From positions 124,001-188,000 of the forward strand of contig NZ_CP102602.1 of the NCBI RefSeq assembly GCF_024707485.1: a stretch of DNA of 64,000 nt. Reading direction: 5' to 3'. Of the stretch, positions 8,501-18,631 are shown piece by piece. A model generated the notes under the pieces. It did no database searches, was not told where the DNA came from, and saw only the letters and a program-made list of their open reading frames with translations. Position 1 is the first letter of the stretch. Each line of letters opens with the position of its first letter. The DNA is from Thermococcus thermotolerans (lineage in GTDB: Archaea; Methanobacteriota_B; Thermococci; Thermococcales; Thermococcaceae). The position numbers and the translations under genes were made by a program.

Positions 8501-9064
8501 CAACAGCCCTTGCTTGCGCAAGCGCTGGCGGAAAGATTGTATGCGATTTTGAAAATGCTTGTTTTTCAGGTGGTTTGCCGTTCAACTGCAAGCTTACAGG
8601 GTTTCACTTTCCACAAGGCGTTCGAAGAACGCCAGAATAAAAGTAAAACCTTTTAAAGGACTGGTTTTTAGCGTTAAACCAGCGCTTTAAGTGTAATTTT
8701 TAAAGAGTGCATGCCCGCTTTCATCCATTTTTAAACGACAAGGGGGCTCTTTTGGTCAAGCTTTTGGAAAAAGCTTGCTGGGGAAAAGTTTGATCAAATA
8801 GTTTCGACTGTTTACGAGGATGGTTTTATGTTTCGGGGACTTTTAACCGCAACCGCAACTGCGGGTTTATTTTGCAATTGCAACATTGGAAGGTTTCACC
8901 CCCTGAAAAGGCCTCCTTCAGACGCCAGAATAAAAATAAAACTGATTAATGGCCTGTTTAAAGCCAGACCCTCTTCACGGGCAAATTTTAGATTGCACGC
9001 TCTGGCTCCTGACAGTTTGAAAGAAAAAACTTTGGTTAAGGCCTTGTCTGGAAAAATAAGGGGC
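8501..9064. repeat. gene-free AT-rich region with hairpins and a duplicated ~65-bp element
   Basis: No protein gene is convincing here. Two copies of a diverged sequence lie at 8600-8664 and 8892-8956; both open with GGTTTCAC, and about 30 bases later share ACGCCAGAATAAAA-R-TAAAAC. Copy A contains a perfect hairpin (GGCGTTC/GAACGCC, 8617-8633). Further perfect hairpins are CTGGTTT/AAACCAG (8661-8682) and CAAGCTTTT/AAAAGCTTG (8757-8777), and a 12-bp palindrome follows the tRNA (8511-8522). A reading frame at 8828-9199 crosses the repeat and the antisense end of the next gene and looks spurious. The region resembles a decayed repetitive element. Confidence 0.5.
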
Positions 9065-10267
9065 TCAGAGCGCTTCTGCCCCGTACTGTCTCAGGAGGTT
9101 GTAGATGTGCTGGGCGGCATCAGTATAGATGGTGAACTTCTTGCCCCGGGCTTTGAACTCAAGGTAATAACCGCCGAGTATGGCCTTCTTCAACTCTAGG
9201 AATTTTATCTCACCCAGCGGGAACTCCTCGTGGACCTCGCCAACTCCGGCCGCTCTTAAAGCGGCTTTAACCGCTACGGTTGCCACCATGCCCCGCAGCC
9301 TGTACTTGCCGGTGAGTTTCAAGCGCTTGTTCGTTATCACGAGGTTCCCAACGCGCTCCTGACTCATCGCGCCCATCTTGAACCTTACCTCACCCCTGTA
9401 AAGCTCTTTCTCGGGTTCCTCTGCCGAAACGGTGACTTTTTCAACGTGAGCCGGAACCTCCACTGGTTTCGCCTCGGCGAAGCGCTTCGCCTGTTTTTCC
9501 GCTAGTCTTGAGGCCGCTCCAACCTCAGCTTCGTAGGCTTCAACCACCGTCTTTAACAGGAAGTAGTGGAACTCGAATAGGTACTGGAAAAATTTGAGGT
9601 TACCGCAGGAGTAGTCCCATTTCTCTTCCCTCATGCGCCTTAATTTTTCCTGGGCATCTTCCAGCAGTTCCCTCGCCTCTTCCATGTCTCCGTAGTGCAG
9701 GACGTGGCACACGTTCGAGGCGAACTTCAGGGCGGAGAGGCCCCTCGAATAGTCGTCATCTACCTCGAGGTTCCATTCAACTATGCAGGGTTCATTCTCC
9801 CACGAATCGAATTGGAAAATATCCTCGAAGTCATAACTTGCTAGGAAGCCGTATTTTTCTTGGATATTTTCAAGCTTGCTCTCCGCTTCTTCCAGTTTAT
9901 CTTTGGCAGTCATGAAATCGCCCTGTGCGAGAGCCGCTAAAGTCTCCTCAAGCTCCGGAGCTAAAAACGAGAGTATTCTCCAGTCCGCTTTGTTCTGTTT
10001 AGAGTACTTCTTCAGCTTTTTGCTACATCGTTTTTCGAGCTCTTCGATGTTACTTTCAACTTTCTTGAGTTCTTCTTCGAGTGGTTTCATCACCTGTTCT
10101 AGATTTGCAACTTTGTTCGCTGAATATAAGTAGGCACTTCCAAGCAGCACTATTGGGAACAATGGCAACAAAAGTGCCCATGATCCGAGGTCAGTACCTG
10201 AAGCGATAATCCCTAGAACAGTGAACAATGGGATCATCCAGGTTAAATTTCCCTTGGCCCATTTCAT
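9065..10267 (-). CDS. membrane-anchored coiled-coil protein with PH-like C-terminus
   Basis: A 400-residue protein of unknown function. Two hydrophobic segments sit near residues 10-25 and 31-50, followed by a charged coiled coil (about 54-130) rich in Glu and Lys, a mixed helical region with several Cys, and a C-terminal beta-rich domain (about 290-400) with 'GNLVITNKRLKLTG' and 'IYTDAAQHIYNLLR', reminiscent of bacterial PH/GRAM-type domains. Such domains bind membranes or proteins. ATG 10267 follows GAAGGA. It lies 38 bases downstream of the small gene at 10306-10464 and probably shares its promoter. No named family is recognised with confidence. Confidence 0.75.
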   Translation of the reverse strand: MKWAKGNLTWMIPLFTVLGIIASGTDLGSWALLLPLFPIVLLGSAYLYSANKVANLEQVMKPLEEELKKVESNIEELEKRCSKKLKKYSKQNKADWRILSFLAPELEETLAALAQGDFMTAKDKLEEAESKLENIQEKYGFLASYDFEDIFQFDSWENEPCIVEWNLEVDDDYSRGLSALKFASNVCHVLHYGDMEEARELLEDAQEKLRRMREEKWDYSCGNLKFFQYLFEFHYFLLKTVVEAYEAEVGAASRLAEKQAKRFAEAKPVEVPAHVEKVTVSAEEPEKELYRGEVRFKMGAMSQERVGNLVITNKRLKLTGKYRLRGMVATVAVKAALRAAGVGEVHEEFPLGEIKFLELKKAILGGYYLEFKARGKKFTIYTDAAQHIYNLLRQYGAEAL

Positions 10268-10305
10268 GTCGTCCTTCTCTTTGGAATATCTGCTCTCTAA
10301 GGGCC

Positions 10306-10464
10306 TCAGCTTTTCTTTAATTCTCTCTCCTCGACAAGTGCTCGCGCCTTGTCAATGCACTCTTCCACGGTTTCATCGAATTTAAGTGGCTCGAATCTCT
10401 TCGCCCGCTCCAGCTCCGCCCGCATCCTCTCCAGAAGAGCGTCGAGGTTTACGTTGCTCTGCAA
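10306..10464 (-). CDS. small hypothetical protein (52 aa)
   Basis: A short gene starting at TTG 10464 directly after a GGTGGTG ribosome site, with a TATA-like TAAATAC at 10496-10502 on the same strand about 25-30 bases before the expected transcript start. The product is predicted almost entirely helical and charged (LLERMRAELERAKRFE then ETVEECIDKARALVEER) with one Cys. It lies 38 bases upstream of the PH-like membrane protein in the same direction, so the pair looks like an operon. An internal ATG at 10425 could start a shorter form. Function unknown; a partner or antitoxin-like role is only a guess. Confidence 0.5.
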   Translation of the reverse strand: MQSNVNLDALLERMRAELERAKRFEPLKFDETVEECIDKARALVEERELKKS

Positions 10465-10495
10465 CGGACACCACCCGGCTTAGTACGGCGTGGGA

Positions 10496-10502
10496 GTATT
10501 TA
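10496..10502 (-). promoter_or_regulatory. TATA-like box of the small gene and membrane protein
   Basis: Minus-strand TAAATAC, with CC upstream, placed about 32 bases before the TTG start at 10464, leaving a short leader that carries GGTGGTG. Confidence 0.45.
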
Positions 10503-10679
10503 GGGGTTTCGGCTTGTTACTTGTGAGTTGCATGTTGTTTTATGTCTATTATTACCCAGATTTTTAGAATCTGAAAAAGCCCGCTATACCCAGCTTTTCT
10601 GTTGCCTTCATCCCACTCTTAAAGCTTCCAAAACACTTAAATACGAGATTTTTTAATCTTAAAAAATGTGGTGGATGGC

Positions 10680-11783
10680 ATGGAGCCCTTTCCGGAGACC
10701 CCGATAACCAATGTTGATGAACTGTACGGTAGAGAAAAGGAAGTTTCCCGGTTGCGTCAGCTTGTCATCGAAAAGAGACGATGGGTTGCGCTCATAGGGC
10801 CGAGAGCCGTTGGGAAGACCAGTCTCGCGAGGGCGTTCGCTACCTACTATTCTTCCACAACAGGTAGGCCTGCAGTTTATTCAAACTTTGCTGGCATTCA
10901 CAACTTTACCGAATTCGTGGAGAGGTTCGGACTAGACGTCATGAATCTAGTGCATGAGGACAAACTCAAGCTCAGGAGGGTCTCTTTGGGTATTAAGTTC
11001 TTAGAAGCGGTTCTCGAAAGAGAGGAGGGGATTTCCATCGTCCCTAAGAATCCCGCGGCCCTCTTTGATGAAATCATGAGGGCTCTTCCTGAGGGAAGCC
11101 TGCTCGTATGGGATGAGGTTCAGGACATGCGGACGGAAAGAAACAAGCTCCTCGCCGCACTGTGGAGGCTTCATAACGCTCTCGCGGAGAAAAGGCCCAC
11201 AATAATCTTCACAGGCTCCGCTATGGGACTCTTCAAGAAGCTCCTGAATCCCGAATACGATGATTACCTCTATGGACGTGCTCCAGTCAGGGTGGATGTT
11301 GAGCCCTGGGACGTTCAAACTGGAGTTAAGTTTTTAAAAAGAGGCCTCCTCACGGCGGGAAACGTAGATTTTTCCCTTGACGAGCTTCGGGAGGCGTCTA
11401 TTAAACTGGGTGGTTTTCCGGGTTACCTGGCCTCTTATGGTAGGGGGAGGATTGATGGGCTGACCCACAGGAGGGCCCTTAAAAACGCCCATGAAGAAGC
11501 CGTTAAGAGGGCCATGAGCGAACTCAAGAGTTTTGTCAGGTTGCGCCCACAAAGGGAGTATCAGAGAAAAGTGATAGCGCTCTTAAACGCCATGGGTGAG
11601 GGTGTTTCCAGGCCATCATCACTTGCAAGGCTATCTGGATTGACGGAAGTCAGCGTCGTCAACACGCTTGAAACCCTTCTGGAGATGGGGATAGTTGAAA
11701 AAGAATCCAAGAGTAAGGTAGTGAGCATCTACCGGTTCAAATACGGCTTTTATCAGGAAGCGGCGCTGGGAATTAAGATGTAG
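10680..11783 (+). CDS. archaeal AAA ATPase with C-terminal winged helix
   Basis: A 367-residue ATPase of the archaeal-expanded STAND/AAA group (the 'ATPase domain predominantly from Archaea'). Visible motifs: Walker A GPRAVGKTS near residue 43, Walker B SLLVWDEVQD, sensor-like IIFTGSAMG, and a C-terminal winged-helix region (ALLNAMGEG..PSSLARLSGLTEVSVVNTLETLLEMGIV). Roles of this family are mostly unknown; many act in defence or mobile contexts. ATG 10680 follows GGTGG and a TATA box CTTAAATAC (10636-10644). It is a single-gene unit, divergent from the small gene at 10464. Confidence 0.85.
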   Translation: MEPFPETPITNVDELYGREKEVSRLRQLVIEKRRWVALIGPRAVGKTSLARAFATYYSSTTGRPAVYSNFAGIHNFTEFVERFGLDVMNLVHEDKLKLRRVSLGIKFLEAVLEREEGISIVPKNPAALFDEIMRALPEGSLLVWDEVQDMRTERNKLLAALWRLHNALAEKRPTIIFTGSAMGLFKKLLNPEYDDYLYGRAPVRVDVEPWDVQTGVKFLKRGLLTAGNVDFSLDELREASIKLGGFPGYLASYGRGRIDGLTHRRALKNAHEEAVKRAMSELKSFVRLRPQREYQRKVIALLNAMGEGVSRPSSLARLSGLTEVSVVNTLETLLEMGIVEKESKSKVVSIYRFKYGFYQEAALGIKM

Positions 11784-11863
11784 TCAATATAGAGGTTTAG
11801 AGCTATATTACAATGCCTTGATGTCTTCCTCCGCCTCTTCCAGCGTGTAGTTTATCGGCACGT

Positions 11864-13783
11864 CTAACCCCAGAACCTCCGCAGGTAGAGCCTCATCCTC
11901 GGTAAATCAACCGGCCTCATGGTCTCGCGCATCCAGTCCGGCAGGTCCTTCTTTATTGAGCTCCAGAGGAGGCGGTAGTCGAGGACTATGATTGAGCCCT
12001 TCTCCTCGGCTGAGCGGTGAACCCTTCCGGCGGCTTGAACAAGCTTCCTGTGGGCCGGCAGGTAATAGCCGTAGTATCGGCCCTTTCCGGGGAACTTCCT
12101 TTCAAAGTATCTTATCTGGGCCTGAACCCTCGGCGTCGGCCTCGCGTAGGGTATGCCAACCAAAATAACCCCGTTCATCTCGTCGCCACTGTAGTCCTGC
12201 CCCTCGCTGTTTCTTCCACCCATGACGCCGAGGAGCACCGCTCCCCTCCCCCTGGCGTGGGCCTTGAAGCTCGCTATCATCGCATCGTTCTCCGCTGAGC
12301 TGACGCCCTGCTTCTCAATGAATATCGCCTTTCCCGTTTCCTCAAGCCTGACTTGAAGGTTAGCCGAGAGAAGGCCCTGGAGAACCTCGTAGGAAGCCGT
12401 AAAGACTCCGACGTTCTTCGGTATAACCTTGACCGCCTCCACGATGTAGTCCACCATGCGCCTGTAAACCTGGAGCGAACGCTCATCGCCTCTCGTCGAG
12501 ACGTCTTTGGCGACCAGAACCTGTGCGTTCTCCCGTTTGACCATCCTCGGGAACTTCTTCATCCGGGCGTTCTCGATGCCCATGACGTCGCGGAATGCCT
12601 CCATCGGGGTGAGGGTTCCGGACATGAAAACCGCACTCTGGACGTTTCTGATGAAGCTCAGGGCTTTCGAGGGATCCAGTGCCACAAGCTCAAGGCTCAG
12701 CCCTTTGTCCCTGCTCATGAGGAAGAGGTAGTCCTCCCGTCCAATGAGTGAGAGCCAGAATAGGAGGAACTCGCCTATTCTGCCTATGTAAGAGCGGGGC
12801 GGCTTGCCCTTCTCTATCCTGTCCTCCCTTATGGCGTCGCCAACGGCGACCATGTCGTTGAGTATCCTGACGAGGCCACGGGTGTCGAGGCTCAGGATGT
12901 CAACGACGTGTGAAAAAATCAGCTCCGGCAGAATGGGGGTTTCGTGCACGTCCCTGTCCTTGAGCTTTTCGTCGTAGAGCATCTCCAATCCGCGGCCGAA
13001 AATGCTGAGGAAGTTGGCTATCTCGTGCTCGTTGTACTCATCAGCTTCTTTTATCGCCCTGTTTACCGTGTGTATGCTTATCCGGTCGCTCAAGGCCGAG
13101 ATGGCTTGGTCAGGCAGGTTGTGGGCTTCGTCAAAAACCACTATCAGGTCTGAGTAGTCAACGTCAAGGGAGCTTATGAAGTTCTCCCGAATCGTTGGGC
13201 TGAGGAGGTAGAGGTAGCTGGCCACTATGACGTCAGCCTTCTCCGCTATCCTCTTGGTTAAATCGTAGGGGCACAGCTCCAGGGTTTCTGCGTAGCTCAG
13301 AATCTCGGCCGGATGGCTCGGCTCACTCAGGAAGAACTTCACCAGCTCGTCAAACTCCGTCTTTTTCTTCTTCTCGTTCTCATAGAACTCACATTTGCCG
13401 AGCTTCTTGAGGTTCTTGCAGACTACCATGGCCGTATAGGCGTCGCTCGTGAACTGGGTGAGGTAGGTGTGAAGGCAGAGGTCCTTCCTGCTCCTCAGCT
13501 CGATGCCAGAAACGGGGTTCTTCTTGTTTATAGCCTTCAGTTCCTCAATAACTCTGTCCATCTGTCTGTGGGTTCTGGCTAGGTAGAGAACCTTGTAGCC
13601 CATCTCCTTGGCGTGGGGCAGGATTCCGGCTAAAACGCTCACGGTCTTTCCAAACCCCGTAGGGGCTTCGATTATAGCGTTTTCTCCGTTTTTAACGGCC
13701 TCTGAGACGAGCTCTATGAACTCCCGCTGATGGGGCCTGAGGCCTTCGTAGGGAAAGTATTCTGGAGTTCTGGTCTCACTCAT
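11864..13783 (-). CDS. XPD/Rad3-like DNA helicase (DinG family)
   Basis: A 639-residue superfamily 2 Fe-S helicase. Walker A EAPTGFGKTV lies near residue 40; cysteines suited to a 4Fe-4S cluster are in DLCLH, VVCKN, GKCEF and ELCPYD; motif II is VFDEAHN; motif VI is QAAGRVHRS. These proteins unwind DNA 5'-3' in repair and recombination. The start ATG has no clear ribosome site but a TTAAAAG TATA-like box 25-30 bases upstream, suggesting a leaderless transcript. It is divergent from the small membrane protein gene. Only a short, non-coding-looking 80-base gap separates its stop from the ATPase gene. Confidence 0.93.
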   Translation of the reverse strand: MSETRTPEYFPYEGLRPHQREFIELVSEAVKNGENAIIEAPTGFGKTVSVLAGILPHAKEMGYKVLYLARTHRQMDRVIEELKAINKKNPVSGIELRSRKDLCLHTYLTQFTSDAYTAMVVCKNLKKLGKCEFYENEKKKKTEFDELVKFFLSEPSHPAEILSYAETLELCPYDLTKRIAEKADVIVASYLYLLSPTIRENFISSLDVDYSDLIVVFDEAHNLPDQAISALSDRISIHTVNRAIKEADEYNEHEIANFLSIFGRGLEMLYDEKLKDRDVHETPILPELIFSHVVDILSLDTRGLVRILNDMVAVGDAIREDRIEKGKPPRSYIGRIGEFLLFWLSLIGREDYLFLMSRDKGLSLELVALDPSKALSFIRNVQSAVFMSGTLTPMEAFRDVMGIENARMKKFPRMVKRENAQVLVAKDVSTRGDERSLQVYRRMVDYIVEAVKVIPKNVGVFTASYEVLQGLLSANLQVRLEETGKAIFIEKQGVSSAENDAMIASFKAHARGRGAVLLGVMGGRNSEGQDYSGDEMNGVILVGIPYARPTPRVQAQIRYFERKFPGKGRYYGYYLPAHRKLVQAAGRVHRSAEEKGSIIVLDYRLLWSSIKKDLPDWMRETMRPVDLPRMRLYLRRFWG

Positions 13784-13832
13784 GGGAAAGAGTTTTAACG
13801 GCTCGCTTTTAACTTTTCCCCAGGTGAGCAGT

Positions 13833-14174
13833 GTGGACGAGAAGGATCAGAGACTCATTGAGTACTCCGTGGAGGCGATTATAATAGCCTGGCTTGCGTA
13901 CCTGTTCCTTTATCAGAACTTCCTGCTTCACACATGGCACCGCGGGCTGCCATTGCCACCAAAATGGCCGTTTGCAATATTTGGGATTATTGCAGGAGCA
14001 CTGTTCTTTTGGTACGAGTGGAGGCGATTCGAGAAGGAGCTTGAACGGAAGGCAGAAGCTCCCCTCAAGTCCCTTCTACCTGTTGCTTTGAAGGGTGAGA
14101 ACACGAACCCCGGAGAACCTTCTGAGGAAAAGCAGGAGGGCGAAAGGGCCGAGCCCGTTACCGAGGAATCCTGA
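13833..14174 (+). CDS. small membrane protein, unknown
   Basis: A 113-residue protein with an N-terminal charged segment, two predicted membrane helices (about IIAWLAYLFLYQNFLL and FAIFGIIAGALFFWYEW) and a Glu/Lys-rich soluble tail. GTG 13833 follows AGGTGA and leaves room for the divergent helicase promoter, unlike ATG 13782, which would overlap the helicase start. The last 17 bases overlap the convergent gene at 14158. No family recognised. Confidence 0.65.
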   Translation: MDEKDQRLIEYSVEAIIIAWLAYLFLYQNFLLHTWHRGLPLPPKWPFAIFGIIAGALFFWYEWRRFEKELERKAEAPLKSLLPVALKGENTNPGEPSEEKQEGERAEPVTEES

Positions 14175-14859
14175 TTTCATACCTCCCCGTGGCGTCAATG
14201 CCAGGAAAGTCATCCTCCGTAACGTCCAGAACTCCCTTTCCCACCTCTATTATGGCGCTTCCCGTGGGCCCCTCGTGCTCGACCCTCTCAACGACGTTGT
14301 CTCTTATCGTTACCGAAAACCTTTCTCCCCCGTTGCTCCCCACAAGTGCGAATGATGGCTTCCCAAGTTTCAATCTCACATACCTGATTATGTGGGGCAG
14401 AAGGGACGGGTTAAAGTTCTGAACAACGAAATCCGCGGGAGAACCTATGATTTTGGGGGCCACGAGTTCATAGCTCTCGGCCATCCTGGCCAGAGTTTTG
14501 CCCGATTCCGCGGCGAGAAAGTGTAGCTTCCTCCTCAACCGCCGCTCACCGGCTATATCCGCTGACGCCCTGGCCAGAAGAGCACCCTCCTCAGCTGCGA
14601 ATGACAGTATGAGGAGGCCCTTTCTTCCCTTCATGACGTAGGTCACGAAGGGCTCGCCGAAGGTGAACTCAAGGACTCCCTCAAAATCGAACTTCATGAG
14701 GAATCTCCTGACCGACAGGCTGACGATAATTCTCTCACCGCTTGACAGCAGTCTGACGCGGTACGGAAACGATGGAAACAGCTCCCCTGGATTTCCGGCA
14801 ATCGCTACCACTGACTCCCATTGGGCGGAGAAAGGCACTTCTGTCACTTCTGATTCCAT
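14158..14859 (-). CDS. hypothetical protein, possible START/SRPBCC fold
   Basis: A 233-residue soluble protein. The first ~140 residues have the alternating strand pattern and terminal long helix of a START-like (SRPBCC/CoxG) fold: 'VVAIAGNPGELFPSFPYRVRLL' then short strands 'VSLSVRRFLMKFDFEG' and 'FVTYVMKGRKGLLILSF', then a helix 'SADIAGERRLRRKLHFLA'. The fold call rests on pattern only. The C-terminal third is beta-rich. ATG 14859 (MESEVTE) is preferred to GTG 14868. Convergent with the small membrane protein; no operon partner. Confidence 0.6.
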   Translation of the reverse strand: MESEVTEVPFSAQWESVVAIAGNPGELFPSFPYRVRLLSSGERIIVSLSVRRFLMKFDFEGVLEFTFGEPFVTYVMKGRKGLLILSFAAEEGALLARASADIAGERRLRRKLHFLAAESGKTLARMAESYELVAPKIIGSPADFVVQNFNPSLLPHIIRYVRLKLGKPSFALVGSNGGERFSVTIRDNVVERVEHEGPTGSAIIEVGKGVLDVTEDDFPGIDATGRYEIRIPR

Positions 14860-14936
14860 GAGGGGCACCCTTGTGCACTCGTCCCTCCTGGAGTACTCAA
14901 ACTGGTTTTTAAATTTGGCGGAAGAAAAGAGGGGAA

Positions 14937-16001
<1,065 letters not shown>

Positions 16002-16091
16002 TTAGATTTCCATCTAAATGGTCATGGCTGGGATATTTAAGGTTTTAGGTGTTGCCCAAAGGCTTTTTAGCCCTCGGACGAATTCCCCCAC

Positions 16092-16808
16092 ATGGAGTTG
16101 CTCAGACTTGAGACCGTGCCCTGCACATTCCTCAAAAGGCTCAACCGCTTCGTGGCGCTGGTTGAGGTTGAAGGTGAGGAGAGGAAAGCCTTGGTGACCA
16201 ACACCGGCCGCTTGGAGGAGTTTATGGTCCCGGGAAGGAAGGCATTCTGTACGCCCAAGAGCGGCGGGAAGACTGACTTCGTTCTCGTTGCCTTCGAGGA
16301 TTTGAACAAGAGAGGGGCGGTGATAGACACGAGAACCCAGGCTAAAGCCTTCGAGAGGGCAGTCGAGCTCGGTCTGGTTCCCTGGCTCAGGGACTGCAGG
16401 ATAAAGAGGAGGGAAGTAACCGTTGGGAAGTCCCGCTTGGATTACCTCTTCGAGTGCCCAGGTGGAGAAATCTACGCCGAGATGAAGAGCGCCGTCCTGC
16501 GCGGGGGGAATAAGGGTGAGTACGCCATGTATCCTGACTGCCCCAGTGTAAGGGGGCGGAGGCACATCATGGAGCTGATAGAGCTCTCGAAAGCCGGAAA
16601 GAGGGCCATGATCTTCTTCATCGGCGCGATGCCGGGCGTTGAAAAGTTCATGCCCTACGAGAGGGGCGACCCCGAGATAGCGAGGCTCCTTAGAGAGGCC
16701 AAAAAGGCGGGCGTTAAAATCCACGCGCTCAGTCTATCCCTCCTGCCTGATGGAAGGGTCGTCCTCGATAGGCCGAGCCTTGAAATCGAACTTGGGGAGG
16801 ATTTTTAA
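16092..16808 (+). CDS. sfsA: SfsA family DNA/RNA nuclease-like protein
   Basis: A 238-residue SfsA homologue. The N-terminal OB-like part (CTFLKRLNRFVALVEVEGE, VTNTGRLEEFMVPG) and the C-terminal nuclease-like part (SRLDYLFE..EIYAEMKSAVLR, MYPDCPSVRGRRHI) match the family; the D..E-x-K arrangement of a PD-(D/E)XK fold is visible in LDY and EMK. SfsA was first linked to sugar fermentation control in E. coli; its activity in archaea is not established. The ATG has no clear ribosome site and sits ~25 bases after TTTTTAG, so it may be leaderless. The Toprim gene follows after 42 bases. Confidence 0.93.
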   Translation: MELLRLETVPCTFLKRLNRFVALVEVEGEERKALVTNTGRLEEFMVPGRKAFCTPKSGGKTDFVLVAFEDLNKRGAVIDTRTQAKAFERAVELGLVPWLRDCRIKRREVTVGKSRLDYLFECPGGEIYAEMKSAVLRGGNKGEYAMYPDCPSVRGRRHIMELIELSKAGKRAMIFFIGAMPGVEKFMPYERGDPEIARLLREAKKAGVKIHALSLSLLPDGRVVLDRPSLEIELGEDF

Positions 16809-16850
16809 GCACATGATTACAAAAACTACAGGGAGGTTGAGGTGATAAAA

Positions 16851-17750
16851 ATGGCCATTGTCGATGTTAGAATCCTGGTTGAAGGTGCGAGCGACGTGGA
16901 GGTCGTAAGCAAAGCCCTTCAGGGTCTCGCTTTGGGGAGCGAATACAACATAACGATCTCCTCCATAATCCCGACAACGAACGTTGAGATAGCGAAGAGC
17001 GCCGCGGCCGGTGCAGACCTCCTCATCATAGCTACCGATGCCGACAGGGTTGGCAGAGACCTGGCGGAGAGGCTCTTCAGCGAGCTCGGTGAAATGGTCG
17101 GCCACGTTGAAAGGATGAAGCTCCCCCTCGGCCACGATCTGGAGCACGTTGACGTTGAGCTCGTCAGAAAGGAGCTCAAGAACACTCTCGTAAGGGCAGG
17201 CCTCAAGAGCCTCCAGATACTTCCGGAATACATGGCGCTCAGGAACCAGCTACTCGACCTCAAGGGCCGCTATGACAGCCTTAGTGAGGAGTACAGAAAG
17301 CTCAAGGAGGAGTACGAGGCGGTAGCAAAGGCCTATGAGGAGCTGAAAGAAGAAAACGAAAAGCTCAGGGAGGAGAACGAAGGCCTTAAGGCACTCCTGG
17401 AGAGCTCCAAGAACATATACCGCATTGACGAGGCCTGGAAGTCGCTCTTCCCGGCGGAGCCGGTTCCCGATGAGGCGTACATCGGAAAGGCCGTCGAGAA
17501 GCTCGGCCTGGCGGGCAGGGTGATAGTGGGACAGGGCTACATCTTTGCCGAGGACAAGGGTCTCGTGGACGAACTCCTCAGGACGGTTTACCTCAGCATG
17601 ACAATAAAAGAGGAGCCTCCCAAGCCGCCCAAGCCTCCGGCCGAAGAACCGCCGAAGCCCCTGGAGCCCGAACCCCGGAGCGGGCCGGAGGTCGTTGAGA
17701 ACGCCGAGGTAAAGCCCGACGACATCGAGGGACTCCTGAAGGGGCTGTGA
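16851..17750 (+). CDS. Toprim domain protein with coiled coil
   Basis: A 299-residue protein. The N-terminal ~100 residues form a Toprim domain: the Glu in [12 protein letters not shown] and the Asp pair in [15 protein letters not shown] are the metal-binding residues shared with topoisomerases, primases and OLD/RecR proteins. A long coiled coil follows (about 135-195, many Glu and Lys), then a globular segment and a Pro-rich tail. ATG 16851 follows GAGGTGA. Its stop is 1 base before the ATG of xerA, so the two are coupled. A DNA-related role is likely; the specific reaction is unknown. Confidence 0.85.
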   Translation: MAIVDVRILVEGASDVEVVSKALQGLALGSEYNITISSIIPTTNVEIAKSAAAGADLLIIATDADRVGRDLAERLFSELGEMVGHVERMKLPLGHDLEHVDVELVRKELKNTLVRAGLKSLQILPEYMALRNQLLDLKGRYDSLSEEYRKLKEEYEAVAKAYEELKEENEKLREENEGLKALLESSKNIYRIDEAWKSLFPAEPVPDEAYIGKAVEKLGLAGRVIVGQGYIFAEDKGLVDELLRTVYLSMTIKEEPPKPPKPPAEEPPKPLEPEPRSGPEVVENAEVKPDDIEGLLKGL

Positions 17751-17751
17751 T

Positions 17752-18594
17752 ATGGACTTCAACGAGACCCTGGAAGAGTACGAGACGTACCTTGACCTTG
17801 AAGGAAAGAGCCCGAACACGATTAGGATGTACTCCTACTATGTGCGCAGATACCTTGAGTGGGGCGGAAAGCTCAACTCCCGCTCCGCCCTCCGTTTTCT
17901 CGCGAGGCTTAGAAAGGAGGGCTACTCCAACAGGAGCCTGAATCTGGTCGTTCAGGCACTTCGCTCCTACTTTCGTTTTGAGGGTGCTGAGGAGGAGGCC
18001 GAGAAGCTCAAGCCTCCGAAGGTTCCCAGGAGTCTGCCGAAGGCTCTAACCCGCGAGGAGGTCAGGAAGTTGCTCTCCGTGATACCTCCAACGAGACAGC
18101 GCGACAGGCTGATATTTCTCCTGCTCTACGGAGCGGGCCTTAGGGTAAGCGAGCTGTGCAACCTGAAAAAAAGTGACGTGGACTTCGAGCGCTCACTCAT
18201 AATCGTCCGCGGGGGCAAGGGTGCAAAGGACAGGGTCGTTCCGGTTCCGAGCTTTCTAATGGAGGCTATAAATTCCTACCTTGAGACGAGAACGGACTCC
18301 AGCGAGTACCTCATAGTTGAGGAAGGGCGCAGAGAAAAGGACAGGATATCGCCCAAGACCGTCTGGTATCTCCTCAGGAAATACGGGCAGAAGGCCGGCA
18401 TCAGGGTCACGCCACACATGCTCCGCCACAGCTTCGCGACTCACATGCTCGAAAACGGTGTCGACATAAGGGCCATTCAGGAACTGCTCGGCCATTCCAA
18501 CCTCTCAACAACGCAGATATACACCAAAGTCACCGTCGAGCACCTAAGAAAGGCCCAGGAGAAGGCGAGGCTCATAGAGGGGCTGGTGGAGTAG
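17752..18594 (+). CDS. xerA: XerA tyrosine recombinase
   Basis: A 280-residue Xer-type recombinase that resolves chromosome dimers at dif in archaea without needing FtsK. The N-terminal SAM-like DNA-binding domain is followed by the catalytic domain with all expected residues: Arg in [10 protein letters not shown], Lys in [10 protein letters not shown], HxxR in PHMLRHSF, His in [10 protein letters not shown] and Tyr in QIYTKV. Its ATG follows the Toprim gene stop by one base, so expression is coupled. I did not find a dif-like site next to the gene. Confidence 0.95.
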   Translation: MDFNETLEEYETYLDLEGKSPNTIRMYSYYVRRYLEWGGKLNSRSALRFLARLRKEGYSNRSLNLVVQALRSYFRFEGAEEEAEKLKPPKVPRSLPKALTREEVRKLLSVIPPTRQRDRLIFLLLYGAGLRVSELCNLKKSDVDFERSLIIVRGGKGAKDRVVPVPSFLMEAINSYLETRTDSSEYLIVEEGRREKDRISPKTVWYLLRKYGQKAGIRVTPHMLRHSFATHMLENGVDIRAIQELLGHSNLSTTQIYTKVTVEHLRKAQEKARLIEGLVE

Positions 18595-18599
18595 AAGGT

Positions 18600-18617
18600 G
18601 GTACGCTGTGCTGTACC
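18600..18617. promoter_or_regulatory. operator-like inverted repeat, copy 1
   Basis: GGTACG-N6-TGTACC, 6 bases after the xerA stop. It matches copy 2 (18635-18652) in the form GGTACG-N6-YGTACC and lies 35 bp (centre to centre) from it, with a TATA box between. Confidence 0.55.
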
Positions 18618-18621
18618 GAAG

Positions 18622-18629
18622 TTTATAAA
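18622..18629. promoter_or_regulatory. TATA box between two operators
   Basis: TTTATAAA between two GGTACG-type inverted repeats. The word is symmetric so the direction is open. Rightward transcription would enter the 3' end of the AT-rich gene in antisense; leftward would enter the 3' end of xerA in antisense. Confidence 0.5.
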
Positions 18630-18631
18630 GA

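Noticed and set aside
8828-9199. 123-codon reading frame on the plus strand
   Set aside because: It crosses one repeat copy and the antisense 3' end of the PH-like gene, has no ribosome site, and its composition changes midway. More likely chance within a repetitive stretch.
16014-16724. 236-codon minus-strand frame opposite sfsA
   Set aside because: Antisense of a clear SfsA gene; high GC makes long antisense frames common in this genome.
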